From: Mermis nigrescens
Taxonomy: Eukaryota; Nematoda; Enoplea; Mermithida; Mermithidae
Direction of reading: 5' to 3'
DNA: 64,000 bases
Assembly: GCA_036768485.1 (NCBI GenBank)
Contig: JAVLUZ010000417.1
Coordinates: forward strand, 124,001-188,000
The position numbers and the translations under genes are program-made. Each line of letters opens with the position of its first letter. Position 1 is the stretch's first letter. Under the pieces are notes generated by a model that saw only the letters and a list, made by a program, of their open reading frames with translations, was not told where the DNA came from and searched no databases. Positions 28,801 through 34,346 of this stretch are shown here, one piece after another.

Positions 28801-29353
28801 ATGCTCAGCAATTATATAAATTTTGATTTTCTGTCACTCCTTTAAAAATAAAGTAAATGCGCTGCACTTGAATCGCTTGAGCCACATACTAGTCTACATT
28901 TTTGCTACAGAAACACTTCAACTAACAAATTTTGCTATTTGAATTCATCAGTATTCATAAATATACCATTTGTATGCTTCCTCACATACAATTGTCTAGT
29001 TTAATTTTAAACGATCATCATGCATCAGCCCTGATCCGGGAAAAGCCATACCCCGGCACCAGTGCGGAGGCCGGAGCTTGGGGCATCCCTTTTGTTTATA
29101 CATTGACTACATCAATAAGATGATTATCTTAATAATAATCAAGATATACATTCTTAATCTGTTGTAAAGCAAGCTTGGCGTCACACCAACTAGGTCGATG
29201 TCCGAAGTCGTCGTTCCACAATCCACTATTGTTTTCTTCCCTTTCAGTAATGGAAGCTGACGAGGCAAAATTAGTCGACCATTGCTTAATTAATAGATTC
29301 GTTTCAATGGTGAAAGACAATAAGGTACAGACTGGCTTGTGGCACTCATACAT
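1731..29353 (-). CDS. ptc: patched (Hedgehog receptor) gene, 17 exons, 3' end outside the window
   Basis: Patched is a 12-pass plasma-membrane sterol-transporter-like protein that binds Hedgehog and represses Smoothened. I joined 17 exons by hand. Every intron is GT-AG, every phase fits, and the sum is 3,348 nt with no stop. On the 1,116-residue product: [13 protein letters not shown] near 65; TM1 about 100-118; a long extracellular domain with [13 protein letters not shown] and [13 protein letters not shown] about 119-555; sterol-sensing domain about 553-715 with FNAATTQ at 614-620 and GVDD at 630-633; a cytoplasmic loop with a CC pair; TM7 from about 872; then the second extracellular domain. 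Exon 2 is 193 nt, the length known for human PTCH1 exon 2, and most exon phases match the vertebrate gene. The first extracellular domain is longer than in vertebrates (extra sequence in exons 3, 7 and 8). TM8-12 and the tail are beyond position 1. A patched-related protein is possible but the ECD1 and SSD motifs favour patched proper. Confidence 0.95.
2229..2409 (-). CDS. ptc: patched exon 16
   Basis: 181 nt, phases 0 and 1. Encodes [20 protein letters not shown] and AWVNLDP (family [27 protein letters not shown]). Acceptor CAATTTACAG, donor GTAAGC. Confidence 0.96.
3598..3887 (-). CDS. ptc: patched exon 15 (second extracellular domain)
   Basis: 290 nt, phases 1 and 0. Encodes [34 protein letters not shown] and [12 protein letters not shown] (family [21 protein letters not shown] and LAYKLLVQTG). 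Donor CGG|GTGGGT. The acceptor TTCAAAG is poor but required by frame and homology. Confidence 0.92.
3960..4305 (+). repeat. intronic repeat, GATCTTGGGGG ... GGCGCTTCGC family
   Basis: One copy of a roughly 370-bp family that opens with ATGATCTTGGGGG, carries runs of C, the phrase TTTTCGGCGCTTCGC, then TTTTTGAC-like spacing and a CATGCTG(G/T)..CATG end. Other copies are listed separately. No coding capacity. Positions 4,310-5,400 hold plain AT-rich intron with a short (TTTTAACA) tract at 4,740-4,785. Confidence 0.6.
5405..5665 (-). repeat. intronic G/C-run repeat (GTGCTGCCCACCTA family)
   Basis: Shares long phrases with 770-1,310: tgcacccc, ccccagaattc, gatgccaatggatagtgctc and a terminal gtgccgcccacctata. 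Lies 92 bp downstream of patched exon 14. Confidence 0.6.
5757..5931 (-). CDS. ptc: patched exon 14 (TM7)
   Basis: 175 nt, phases 0 and 1. Encodes [20 protein letters not shown] (TM7), [11 protein letters not shown] (family LDLTDIVPRET) and FFSFYPF (family KYFSFYNM). Acceptor TGATTTAG, donor GTATAA. Confidence 0.94.
6303..6706 (-). repeat. GATCTTGG family repeat beside an exon donor
   Basis: Reverse-orientation copy of the family seen at 3,960: it ends with cccccgccaagatcacg at 6,706 and contains the degraded module ggcgtgaaacgcc. It stops about 18 bp from the donor of patched exon 13. Confidence 0.55.
6725..6958 (-). CDS. ptc: patched exon 13 (middle cytoplasmic loop)
   Basis: 234 nt, phase 0 both ends, CpG-rich. 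The last third, [19 protein letters not shown], matches the family's [20 protein letters not shown] just before TM7. The donor AAG|GTGATG is clear. The acceptor GATTTAAG is the only in-frame choice seen and is weak. Confidence 0.85.
7009..7178. mobile_element. short hAT-type MITE, CAGGCACGTA termini
   Basis: 170 bp, inverted termini CAGGCACGTATCTCT and AGCTACGTGCCTG. Other copies: 9,841-10,017, 10,390-10,648, 14,555-14,703. Flanks ATCATAAC / AGAAAAAC resemble a decayed 8-bp duplication. Sits in patched intron 12, 51 bp upstream of exon 13. Confidence 0.75.
7300..7680 (+). repeat. GATCTTGGGG family repeat
   Basis: Well-preserved copy: begins ACATGATCTTGGG, contains the perfect module TTTTGGCGCTTCGCGCC near 7,462-7,478, then ACTCATTTTTGACTTTATTTTG, and ends TTGTGCATGTCTG. 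Intronic, non-coding. Confidence 0.65.
7813..8038. mobile_element. MITE with ACATGTAAC termini
   Basis: 226 bp element between ACATGTAACGACTCG and CCCCTGTTACATGT. Similar copies with the same ends: 11,349-11,565, 24,504-24,617 and 35,954-36,178; more decayed ones near 17,045-17,265 and 18,015-18,230. No clean target duplication recognised. It lies 58 bp from the exon 12 donor. Confidence 0.65.
8096..8398 (-). CDS. ptc: patched exon 12 (TM6 and start of middle loop)
   Basis: 303 nt, phase 0 in. Encodes [20 protein letters not shown] (TM6) and [17 protein letters not shown] (family LSMDLYRREDRRLDIFCC). The following cytoplasmic loop is unconserved. The donor ATA|GTAAAT is inferred from phase and could be a different nearby site. 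Confidence 0.88.
8683..9111 (-). mobile_element. hAT MITE (CAGTGTTTTTTT family), perfect 8-bp duplication
   Basis: Inverted copy of the GTACAAGGTCC MITE family, starting CACGGTTTTTTCTATTCGGC. The right end is diverged. Flanked by identical ATTAAAAA at 8,675-8,682 and 9,112-9,119, the hAT signature length. In patched intron 11. Confidence 0.8.
9299..9449 (-). CDS. ptc: patched exon 11 (TM5)
   Basis: 151 nt, phases 2 and 0. Encodes [20 protein letters not shown] and [12 protein letters not shown], matching the family's [20 protein letters not shown] and IPIPALRAFSLQ. Acceptor TTGAAACAG, donor GTATTA. Found from splice sites and homology. Confidence 0.95.
9841..10017. mobile_element. CAGGCACGTA MITE, inverted copy
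   Basis: Ends CAGACACGTAGCTGG and AGATACATGCCTG. Flanks GGTAGCGA / AGTAGCGA match at 7 of 8 positions, supporting a hAT origin. Patched intron 10. Confidence 0.75.
10390..10648. mobile_element. CAGGCACGTA MITE, perfect 8-bp duplication
   Basis: 259 bp, ends CAGGCACGTATCTCTGGGGG and AGCTACGTGCCTG, flanked by CTGAAAAT on both sides (10,382-10,389 and 10,649-10,656). The interior holds a partial internal duplication of the CCCCCAAAATTCAGAAAAAT segment. Patched intron 10. The following 10,660-11,340 shows nothing I recognise. Confidence 0.85.
11349..11565. mobile_element. ACATGTAAC MITE
   Basis: Same ends and internal text as the copy at 7,813 (GTAACGACTCGAAATT ... gggacatcccc), right end slightly decayed (ttgcatgtgta). 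About 100 bp downstream of patched exon 10. Confidence 0.6.
11668..11894 (-). CDS. ptc: patched exon 10 (sterol-sensing domain TM2-TM4)
   Basis: 227 nt, phases 0 and 2. Encodes [19 protein letters not shown] (TM3), [14 protein letters not shown] and [15 protein letters not shown] (TM4). The GVDD acidic pair, conserved across patched and RND transporters and needed for activity in PTCH1, is intact. Acceptor TTTTCTCAG, donor GTATGT. Confidence 0.98.
11995..13175 (+). repeat. GATCTTGGGG-family repeat split by a hAT insertion
   Basis: Left part 11,995-12,112 and right part 12,966-13,175 together form one copy of the family (gaattcgctattttcc ... gcgcatcacgcc ... ctgtgcatttctgg). The GC-rich hAT element at 12,113-12,965 interrupts it, giving a clear relative order of insertion. 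Confidence 0.75.
12113..12965. mobile_element. non-autonomous hAT element with (GGCCCCGG) terminal tracts
   Basis: 853 bp, perfect inverted ends TAGAGCTGTGCCGGGG, flanked by identical CTCAAAAG at 12,105-12,112 and 12,966-12,973. Each end has a tract of GGCCCCGGCC-like palindromic words. The interior at 12,310-12,560 carries a copy of the GTGCTGCCCACCTA-type repeat. No transposase seen. Confidence 0.92.
13373..13705 (+). repeat. GATCTTGGGG-family repeat, diverged
   Basis: Starts ataaccttggggttttgg, has cctcctccgccgc, then ccttggcgcttcgcgtc (13,514-13,530) and tttttgacta. Diverged copy of the family; intronic. Confidence 0.5.
13910..14790. mobile_element. foldback element interrupted by a CAGGCACG MITE
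   Basis: Left arm 13,917-14,095 (ctcgccacgaaatttgaaca ... gaccgtttacgactcagcgc) returns inverted at 14,470-14,775 (gctgagtctcaaacggtcc ... gttcgaatttcgcgtggcg). The right arm is broken by a truncated CAGGCACGCAGCTCT MITE at 14,555-14,703. ATGC-rich, (CATATG)-like words at 14,140-14,215 fill the loop. In patched intron 9. Confidence 0.75.
14859..15144 (-). CDS. ptc: patched exon 9 (end of first extracellular domain, TM2 start)
   Basis: 286 nt, phases 2 and 0. Contains [13 protein letters not shown] (family AILEAWQR), [10 protein letters not shown] and VIIVGYLFM, which begins TM2 and the sterol-sensing domain. It equals vertebrate exons 8 plus 9. Acceptor TTTTTTATAG, donor GTGAGT. Confidence 0.95.
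15388..15790 (+). repeat. GATCTTG-family repeat, old copy
   Basis: Begins catgatcttgatcgagg, with acccccgtaaaaag, tttacggcgtttcgtgc and ttgactataattttg. Diverged but colinear with 7,300-7,680. In patched intron 8. Confidence 0.5.
15865..16079 (-). CDS. ptc: patched exon 8
   Basis: 215 nt, phases 0 and 2. Ends with [19 protein letters not shown] (family motif YMHWQEELIVGG). The N-terminal 40 residues are lysine-rich and not conserved. The acceptor TTCAG|GAG is part of the target duplication of a hAT MITE that starts 5 bp into the intron. Confidence 0.93.
16085..16467 (+). mobile_element. hAT MITE inserted at the exon 8 splice acceptor
   Basis: 383 bp, begins CAGTGTTTTATTTTGTACAA and ends ATACAAAAAACACTG. 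It is flanked by CTCCTGAA (16,077-16,084) and CTACTGAA (16,468-16,475), an 8-bp duplication with one change. The left duplicate includes the first 3 bases of patched exon 8 and its AG acceptor on the minus strand. Contains two GCGAAGCGCCGAAAA modules. Confidence 0.9.
17295..17714. mobile_element. hAT MITE with CCGGGGCC terminal tracts
   Basis: 420 bp, inverted ends TAGTGATCGACCGGG / CCCGGTCGATCACTG, flanks CTTTAAAC and CTTAAAAC (7 of 8). GGCCCCGGCC words sit just inside both ends, the rest is AT-rich and non-coding. In patched intron 7, 81 bp downstream of exon 7. The preceding 16,480-17,040 shows nothing recognised. Confidence 0.88.
17795..17998 (-). CDS. ptc: patched exon 7 ([13 protein letters not shown])
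   Basis: 204 nt, phase 0 both ends, donor GTGAGT. Begins [20 protein letters not shown] (vertebrate GYMDRPCLNPADPDCP). About 40 residues after APNY are extra relative to vertebrates. The acceptor ATATTAAG is weak. Confidence 0.93.
18295..18457 (-). CDS. ptc: patched exon 6
   Basis: 163 nt, phases 2 and 0. Encodes [15 protein letters not shown], matching the family's WTNFDPLEFLEEL. Acceptor CATTACAG, donor GTAAGT. A hAT MITE ends 68 bp upstream of the acceptor. Vertebrate exon 6 corresponds to this exon plus the next, so an intron was gained here or lost there. Confidence 0.93.
18526..18970 (-). mobile_element. hAT MITE (CAGTGTTTTTTT family)
   Basis: 445 bp, reverse orientation, begins CAGTGTTTTTTTCTATTCGG and ends GTACAAAAAAACACTG. 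Flanks TTCTCTTT / TTCTCATT match at 7 of 8. Two inverted GGCGCTTCGCGC modules. Upstream of patched exon 6. Confidence 0.9.
20340..20530 (+). repeat. tandem AGCCCAAAAAGGCTATATAGC repeat
   Basis: About four diverged tandem units of some 35 bp built on GAGCCCAAAAA(G)GCTATATAGC, the last 11 bases being self-complementary, followed by a G-run and C-run. The same array is at 31,110-31,915. The preceding 19,000-20,340 is AT-rich intron with no recognised content. Confidence 0.65.
20567..20664 (-). CDS. ptc: patched exon 5 ([13 protein letters not shown] motif)
   Basis: 98 nt. Encodes [20 protein letters not shown], one of the most conserved patched extracellular motifs (vertebrate [16 protein letters not shown]). 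Acceptor TTTTTGCAG, donor GTAATC. Phase 0 in, phase 2 out. Confidence 0.95.
21025..21455 (+). mobile_element. hAT MITE (CAGTGTTTTTTT family)
   Basis: 431 bp. Ends TAGTGTTTTTTTGTACAAGG and ACGAAAAAAACACTG. Flanks CTCTTAAA / CTCTTAAT (7 of 8). Two GGCGCGAAGCGCC modules at about 21,237 and 21,321. In patched intron 4. Confidence 0.9.
22215..22293 (-). CDS. ptc: patched exon 4
   Basis: 79 nt micro-sized exon between TTTGCAG and GTGAGT. Encodes [11 protein letters not shown]..., matching the family's WKLEHLCYK stretch. Phase 2 in, phase 0 out, as in vertebrates. Too short for ORF calling and found only by homology and splice sites. Confidence 0.9.
22790..23210 (-). repeat. repeat shared with 54,740-55,230
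   Basis: Inverted relative to the 54.7 kb copy. Shared phrases include atcttttaaaacaggtataa-like text, 'gttttgacgctattttagcg', 'gaaaagctccatttt' and 'ctccccagatc'. No ORF of substance. In patched intron 3. Confidence 0.5.
23900..24090 (-). repeat. fragment of GATCTTGGGG-family repeat
   Basis: Contains ggcgcgaagcgccaaaaatt at 23,916, then ttctgaaaaaatttctgc and a G-run; partial reverse copy. The surrounding 23,210-24,500 holds only a paired phrase, gaagtcaattgaccctg near 23,785, echoed by agtgaattgaccctgg near 22,919. Confidence 0.45.
24504..24617. mobile_element. ACATGTAAC MITE, internally deleted
   Basis: 114 bp copy keeping both ends (ACATGTAACGGCTTGAG and CCCCCTGCTACATGT) and the ggatccccggccatt and ggatcccctc phrases. 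37 bp from patched exon 3. Confidence 0.65.
24654..24909 (-). CDS. ptc: patched exon 3 (first extracellular domain)
   Basis: 256 nt, phases 1 and 2. Contains [14 protein letters not shown] and MLIQTPR (family motif LMIQTP). The stretch between them is about 20 residues longer than in vertebrates. The acceptor has a long pyrimidine tract; the donor is a full consensus GTAAGT. Confidence 0.95.
25558..25750 (-). CDS. ptc: patched exon 2 (TM1)
   Basis: 193 nt between TTTCAACTTTCAG and donor GTAATG. It encodes [17 protein letters not shown], the hydrophobic segment [19 protein letters not shown] (TM1) and [10 protein letters not shown]. Phase 0 in, phase 1 out. Confidence 0.96.
26297..28797. mobile_element. 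2.5-kb hAT element with ACCCGGGTACCCGGG terminal tracts
   Basis: Flanked by identical GCTATGCT at 26,289-26,296 and 28,798-28,805. Ends TAGAGCTGTACACAGG and CAAGTGTGCGGCACTA are imperfect inverted repeats. Each end has a short tract of ACCCGGGTACCCGG words. The interior is AT-rich with fragments of other repeats (GGCGCTTCGCGCC at 26,873 and 27,499, and a C-rich array at 27,187). No transposase domain recognised. In patched intron 1. Confidence 0.85.
27187..27285 (+). repeat. C-rich minisatellite, about 26-bp unit
   Basis: Four tandem copies of the unit GGTTCCGCCCCCCCTCCTTA (plus GGG), with variation in C-run length. Follows a GGGGGCGGCCGCCCC repeat end at 27,085. Inside the hAT element of intron 1. 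Confidence 0.8.
29150..29353 (-). CDS. ptc: patched exon 1
   Basis: 68 codons ending [19 protein letters not shown], the conserved pre-TM1 stretch, with donor AAT|GTATAT in phase 0 (as in vertebrate exon 1, 67 codons). The start is the only suitable in-frame ATG (29,353-29,351). The frame stays open upstream to about 29,413, so an upstream spliced exon remains possible. The first 45 residues are not conserved. Confidence 0.8.
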
Positions 29354-30850
29354 AAAATTAATAAACTTGTCCACACGTACACCAGTTCTTTTGCGAAAAT
29401 GCAAAAACTTCAATAAAGTCCCGGCCAGTTATGTGTGCCAAATAGTAAAAATTATGTTTAAAACAGCAAAAACATTTAAAAAAATTCTGCGATATTATTT
29501 CGCTTTATAAAGCGCCAGAAATAATTTCAAGGCTTAATTCAGTCAAAATATTTAAGAGCTTGAATTTATAATAGAAATTTGAAGCATTGTTTGTCTGTGA
29601 AAAGTCTTAACTTGTTTAAAGACCATGGTAAAAATTAGAAACTTATTTGTACCAGTAAGGCAATCTGTTTTCCTTGTTTTTGTAAAGCTTTAAAATCGTG
29701 TTTCAGACGGTAATGATCATTGGCCGCAGCACAATTTAGTTTTCTAATATATACTTGTTTAATAAAATAGACCGGAAAAGATTATATTTTATGGCACTTG
29801 ATGAATTTTTGAACTTTTTATTGTGAAAGACCCAGATAAAAGTAAAGTAAACTACTTAAGGTAAAAAACTATTCTAGCACGCAAAACGCATAGCTGAACT
29901 ACGAATGCCCATAAAATAGTACCTACACTAGAATTTACTACATACGTATAAAAAGGCCCTTTTTATGTACAAAGAGGCCCTGTGCAACAACACCATGACT
30001 TTTTAATTATTTTTGATGGGGCCCATCCTTATGTGCAGTAGTGGACCCTTAGTTTGTATCTTCCTCTTGACCTTCTTCGAAACGATCGTTTAATAATTTA
30101 GGAGCAAATGATGACCTCAACGGACTATATGAATAAAACTTACGATATCTTGCAAGGATGCGTTCGACTGGGTCGATGGTATCATCTCGTAAAATTCGCC
30201 GTCATAACAATAATGAAAACTTTTTTCGCGACCCATAAATCAGCACGATTAATTTTAAGCACGACGAAATAGAACTTATTTAAATTTAAGTAGCTTTGGT
30301 AAAATGAGATTTTGACTTTACATATATAAAGCTATTACAAGCGAATCAAGGCAGCTAGCCCATGCGTATACCGATGAAAAGTAGTTTATGCGAGAATGAT
30401 TAGAATATATGTAACGACGACTGGTAAACATGCTATTCTGACCAGTCACTGACTGCAATAAGGTCGACTTAATGATTGCACTGGCGAGCGATTGCTGCAA
30501 AGTACTAGTATTGGATAGTTGGAATGTAAATATGAATTAGCCTAAAATTGAACATGACCGAAATAGAAATAAAGCGTTTGCACGACAGTGAAAGTTGTAG
30601 GAGAGGTGTTTTTGAAAGAATTGCATCGAAGACAAATCCGAAGAAACATGCCTCTTACTAGATGCAATCTTAGAACTTATGAGTAATTAATAGATTACTG
30701 TCATAGATGCACAAGGTCCGGTCAACCAGGGAGAGGTGGAACCCAGTGTCTATATCAGTAAATTATGATTATTGGGTAAATTAGGTAGAAGTCGCTTGAA
30801 AATACACTAATCTGGGTCAAAATCACCAAACAGTACTAACTTTCGTACCT
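29354..30850. other. upstream flank of patched, nothing recognised
   Basis: AT-rich sequence 5' of the inferred start codon. It should contain the promoter and 5' UTR, but I see no convincing TATA box, initiator or upstream exon, and no repeat I can match elsewhere in the window. Confidence 0.4.
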
Positions 30851-31401
30851 TTCAGGTGGCGTGGCGGTATCTCTCTCATCATGTATGATTGCTAGCACTC
30901 GGCAGGAGCTCCAAAAATCCAATTCAGTTAATTTACTGTTCACGATTTTTTTGCTACTCAAACGACAAAAACGGTCAAAATAGGCTTTAAAACGCTTCTT
31001 TTAGGTATATAATACCACAGACTACATTATACCGATTTCAACACTAGAATGCATAGGTGCGCAAGGTCAAACTTTCAGGGAAGGGTGAAAACCAAAAATC
31101 GGTGGATAGCTATGTGTTTTGTAAAAACTGGTCTATAGCCTTTTTGGGCTAAGAAAATTAGCTATTAAGCCTTTTTAAGCTTACAAGCATGGTTTTATAG
31201 CTTTTTTGGACTAGAAATAGCTATTTAGTCTTTTTGAAGTCGAAAAATAGCTATATATCCTTCTTAAACTAAAAAAGACGACTATATAGAATTTTTGAAC
31301 TAACACAATAAGTTTCTGAATCCAAAAAGGCTATATAGCAAGTTTTCTGAACCCAAAAAGGCTATATAGCTCATTTTCTGAGCCCAAAAAAGGCTATTCA
31401 G

Positions 31402-31845
31402 CAGTGTTTTTTTGTACAAGGTCCGTTTGTACATGTACAAAGATGGTCCCTAAAAGTCTTTGTACATTTCGTACACACAAATTTTTGGGTACTATAATAT
31501 GGTACAGTAGCGATTTTAGTGTGGCAAAAACAGAGTTGTTCGACCTTTGGTTACGTATTTTAGCAATTTCTAGGTTTCTGAGGGCAAAAATCAGTAATAA
31601 TCGTCTCAAAACGGTGCAAAGCGCCAAAAAATTTGGCATTTTTCCTCTCAAAATGCAATTTCTGAAATAATAAAGATATATAGAACACACAATTGCTCAT
31701 TTTCGGCGCGGAGCGCCGAGAATTTTTGCGAATTTCGAACCTTTTTTACAGTGTCTTCCAAAAAATCTTTGTACATGTACAAAGACGGTCCCCAAAAGTC
31801 TTTGTACATCGCGAAAAATCTTTGCCGAACACAAAAAAAACCGTG
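31402..31845 (+). mobile_element. hAT MITE (CAGTGTTTTTTT family), perfect 8-bp duplication
   Basis: 444 bp, starts CAGTGTTTTTTTGTACAAGG and ends CACAAAAAAAACCGTG, flanked by CTATTCAG at 31,394-31,401 and 31,846-31,853. Two GCGC(A/G)AGCGCC-type modules inside. Confidence 0.92.
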
Positions 31846-33028
31846 CTATTCAGCAATGTTTTTTCGGCCAAAATGGCTGAGTAGCTATCTGTTTTTTTTA
31901 AAGCTCAAGGGGGTAGTAAGCAGTGATCGGACCGAGGCCTCGGCCTCGGCAAGCCTCGGCCTTTTTTGGAGCCTCGGCCTCGGCGCCGAGGGCGAAGCTG
32001 AAAAGTGCCGAGGCGCCGAGGGTTAAAATCAAATTTGAATAAGTTTAATATATCCGTTAAATATTAACTATTTAGAATGCATCTGCAGTACACAGGTGTT
32101 TCTTACCTATTGTCTTTTCTTATGGTTTTAGGCGCGTACCCAGTTACACCAAGTTACATACAGCAAAGTGCCAATTGATATTCATATGATGACTAACTTT
32201 TATTTCTCATGCTCGCTACATGGATCGGAAAGTACAGTGCAGAGAAAATAATCGTAATGTTAAACACTTTAACTAAAATAAATGTTTATATGTTAATTTT
32301 TGTTAGCCAGAATTCTGATTTTAATCTGATGAAGCAGATAATTCATCATCAAAATCCAGATCATCTGAATCAGAATTAGCCTCATCCATTTCGCCTTGTT
32401 GTGCTATCGCATCATCGTCGTCGTCATCGTTTATCAGATTCTTTAAAGTCACACTATTATAACCAACTGCTTTGAGATTATGCTTTACAAAAAGGAGTTT
32501 TTGAACATTTGTCTGTCATTCATTCACCACAGCTTTTCTATTCTTCCACCGCATTGTCATGAATTATTTTTTATTTTAGAGCTTTTGTGTATCAGTATCA
32601 CTGATTAAGTATCCTACCGACCTTCCTGCATAGCATATAGTTCCTATTCTATAGTTCCTATTTTAATCCTAACGTAGAGCTCAGGCTCGTATACAGGGGG
32701 ATTGGGGGAAAGTGCCCCTTTCGAAATGAAATGTGAGAATAATCGCGAAAGACTTTTCGCGCTTGGCGTTGAATTTCACAATGATTAATTTGTACAACCA
32801 AAAGCGTCTTTTTTGCTACATGGATCGGAAAGTACAGTTGCTACATGCAGAGACGGATTTAAGGGGGCGCCCGCTCCCCATTGGCCAAAATGTTTGGCGA
32901 GATAAAGAATGGATATGCAATTTGCAATGATTTTTGGTCGTCAGTGACCATAATTTCTCAAATTTTTCCGGCGCTGCGCACCGGATGATACCTATTGATG
33001 ACATTTATTTAATTTCTTGGCGACCTGG

Positions 33029-33658
33029 GCCCGGTTTCACCATAAGTTTACGACTCCTAAGAGTCATACGACTTCCGTTTTACTGGAAAATCGGGTTTCA
33101 CCATCTTTTTATGAGTTATGAATTACGACTACGAGTTATGATGAGTAACGAGCAAGGGGTTAAGAGTTCGTATTACGAGGGTTTCACCAGGATTTCCGTA
33201 GGACTCATAAAAACTCATTTTTTACGAGTACTTTTTGGACCTTTTTACGAGTACTCGTAATAAAATGTATATCTTTTCTGTTGCGTATGACATTCTTTGT
33301 TAGTCATTATCTCTGTTTGAAACAGCATAATTATGAAATTAATTGCAGATTTTATGCCGCTCGATTTAAAAACATAGAAAGTGTTAAGAAATGTTTGGGA
33401 TTTAGTCAACAAGAATTAATAAGCTTCTCAGAGAATTTATAACTTTAAATAAAAACGAAAATAATAATATTAGTAATAATAATAATGACGATAATAACAA
33501 TAATAATAATAATAATCATAATAATCATAATAATAATACTAATAATAAGAATACTACTAATACTAATAATAATAATAATAATTATTATTATTATAATACT
33601 AATACTAATAATAATCATAATAATAATAATAATAATAATTAAACAATAATAATAATAA

Positions 33659-33689
<31 letters not shown>

Positions 33690-34346
33690 TATAATTTATA
33701 AACGAAATCAATTAAATCAGAGTGCGATGAAATTCTAATTTTCAGAAATCTAATCAAAAATGTCTGATTTCCGCAATTCATACGAAACGTCTAAGTGATT
33801 GTAATATTTTTCATAAAAAAGCTGCGAACATTACTAACAAGGGCTAAAGAAATAAAATTTCGAATTACTACTCAAGAATGCAGCTTAAGAATCGAATTTT
33901 ATGGGATTTCTCTAAAACATTTTTTGAAAAATATATTATTTTTTTAATGCTAATCTTCTTTCCCTTTACATATGCTGCCAGTATATGTATTATTCAGGTG
34001 TGTGCACGAAAGTGAAACAAATTGAGAAAAAATAAACCAGAAAACTATTAAACGCACTGGTCTGCCACTTCTTTACGAGTCCTACGGACTTCTTTTTCAT
34101 CCGTGATAATATTACAAAATTTACGAATCTGTTCACTCGTAACATTCGATCGTAATATCTGGTGAAACCGCCCAGCCGTTATTCGTGAAAAAACACTCGT
34201 AAAAAGTACTCGTAGAACTCGTAACTCGTAGCCCGTGGCTCGTAAATCTCATTTTTGGTGAAACGGAAATTGGTAGCACTCGTAGCCCGTACTCATGAAA
34301 CCGTCACCCGTAACTCCTAACTCGTAGCTTTGTGGTGAAACCGGGC
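33029..34346. mobile_element. foldback element with TACTCGTAA-rich arms
   Basis: Inverted ends GCCCGGTTTCACCA. Both arms are crowded with ACTCGTA / TACGAGT words (33,060-33,250 and 34,065-34,330), a layout typical of subterminal transposase-binding repeats. The middle holds the AAT microsatellite. Superfamily not determined; no clear target duplication. Confidence 0.75.
33460..33695 (+). repeat. (AAT)n / (ATT)n microsatellite
   Basis: Interrupted trinucleotide tract with both AAT and ATT phases and inverted segments such as aataattattatt. It produces long open frames of Asn/Tyr/Ile that are not genes. Confidence 0.9.

Noticed and set aside
33445..33711. Asn/Tyr/Ile-only open frame
   Set aside because: Translation of an AAT/ATT microsatellite.
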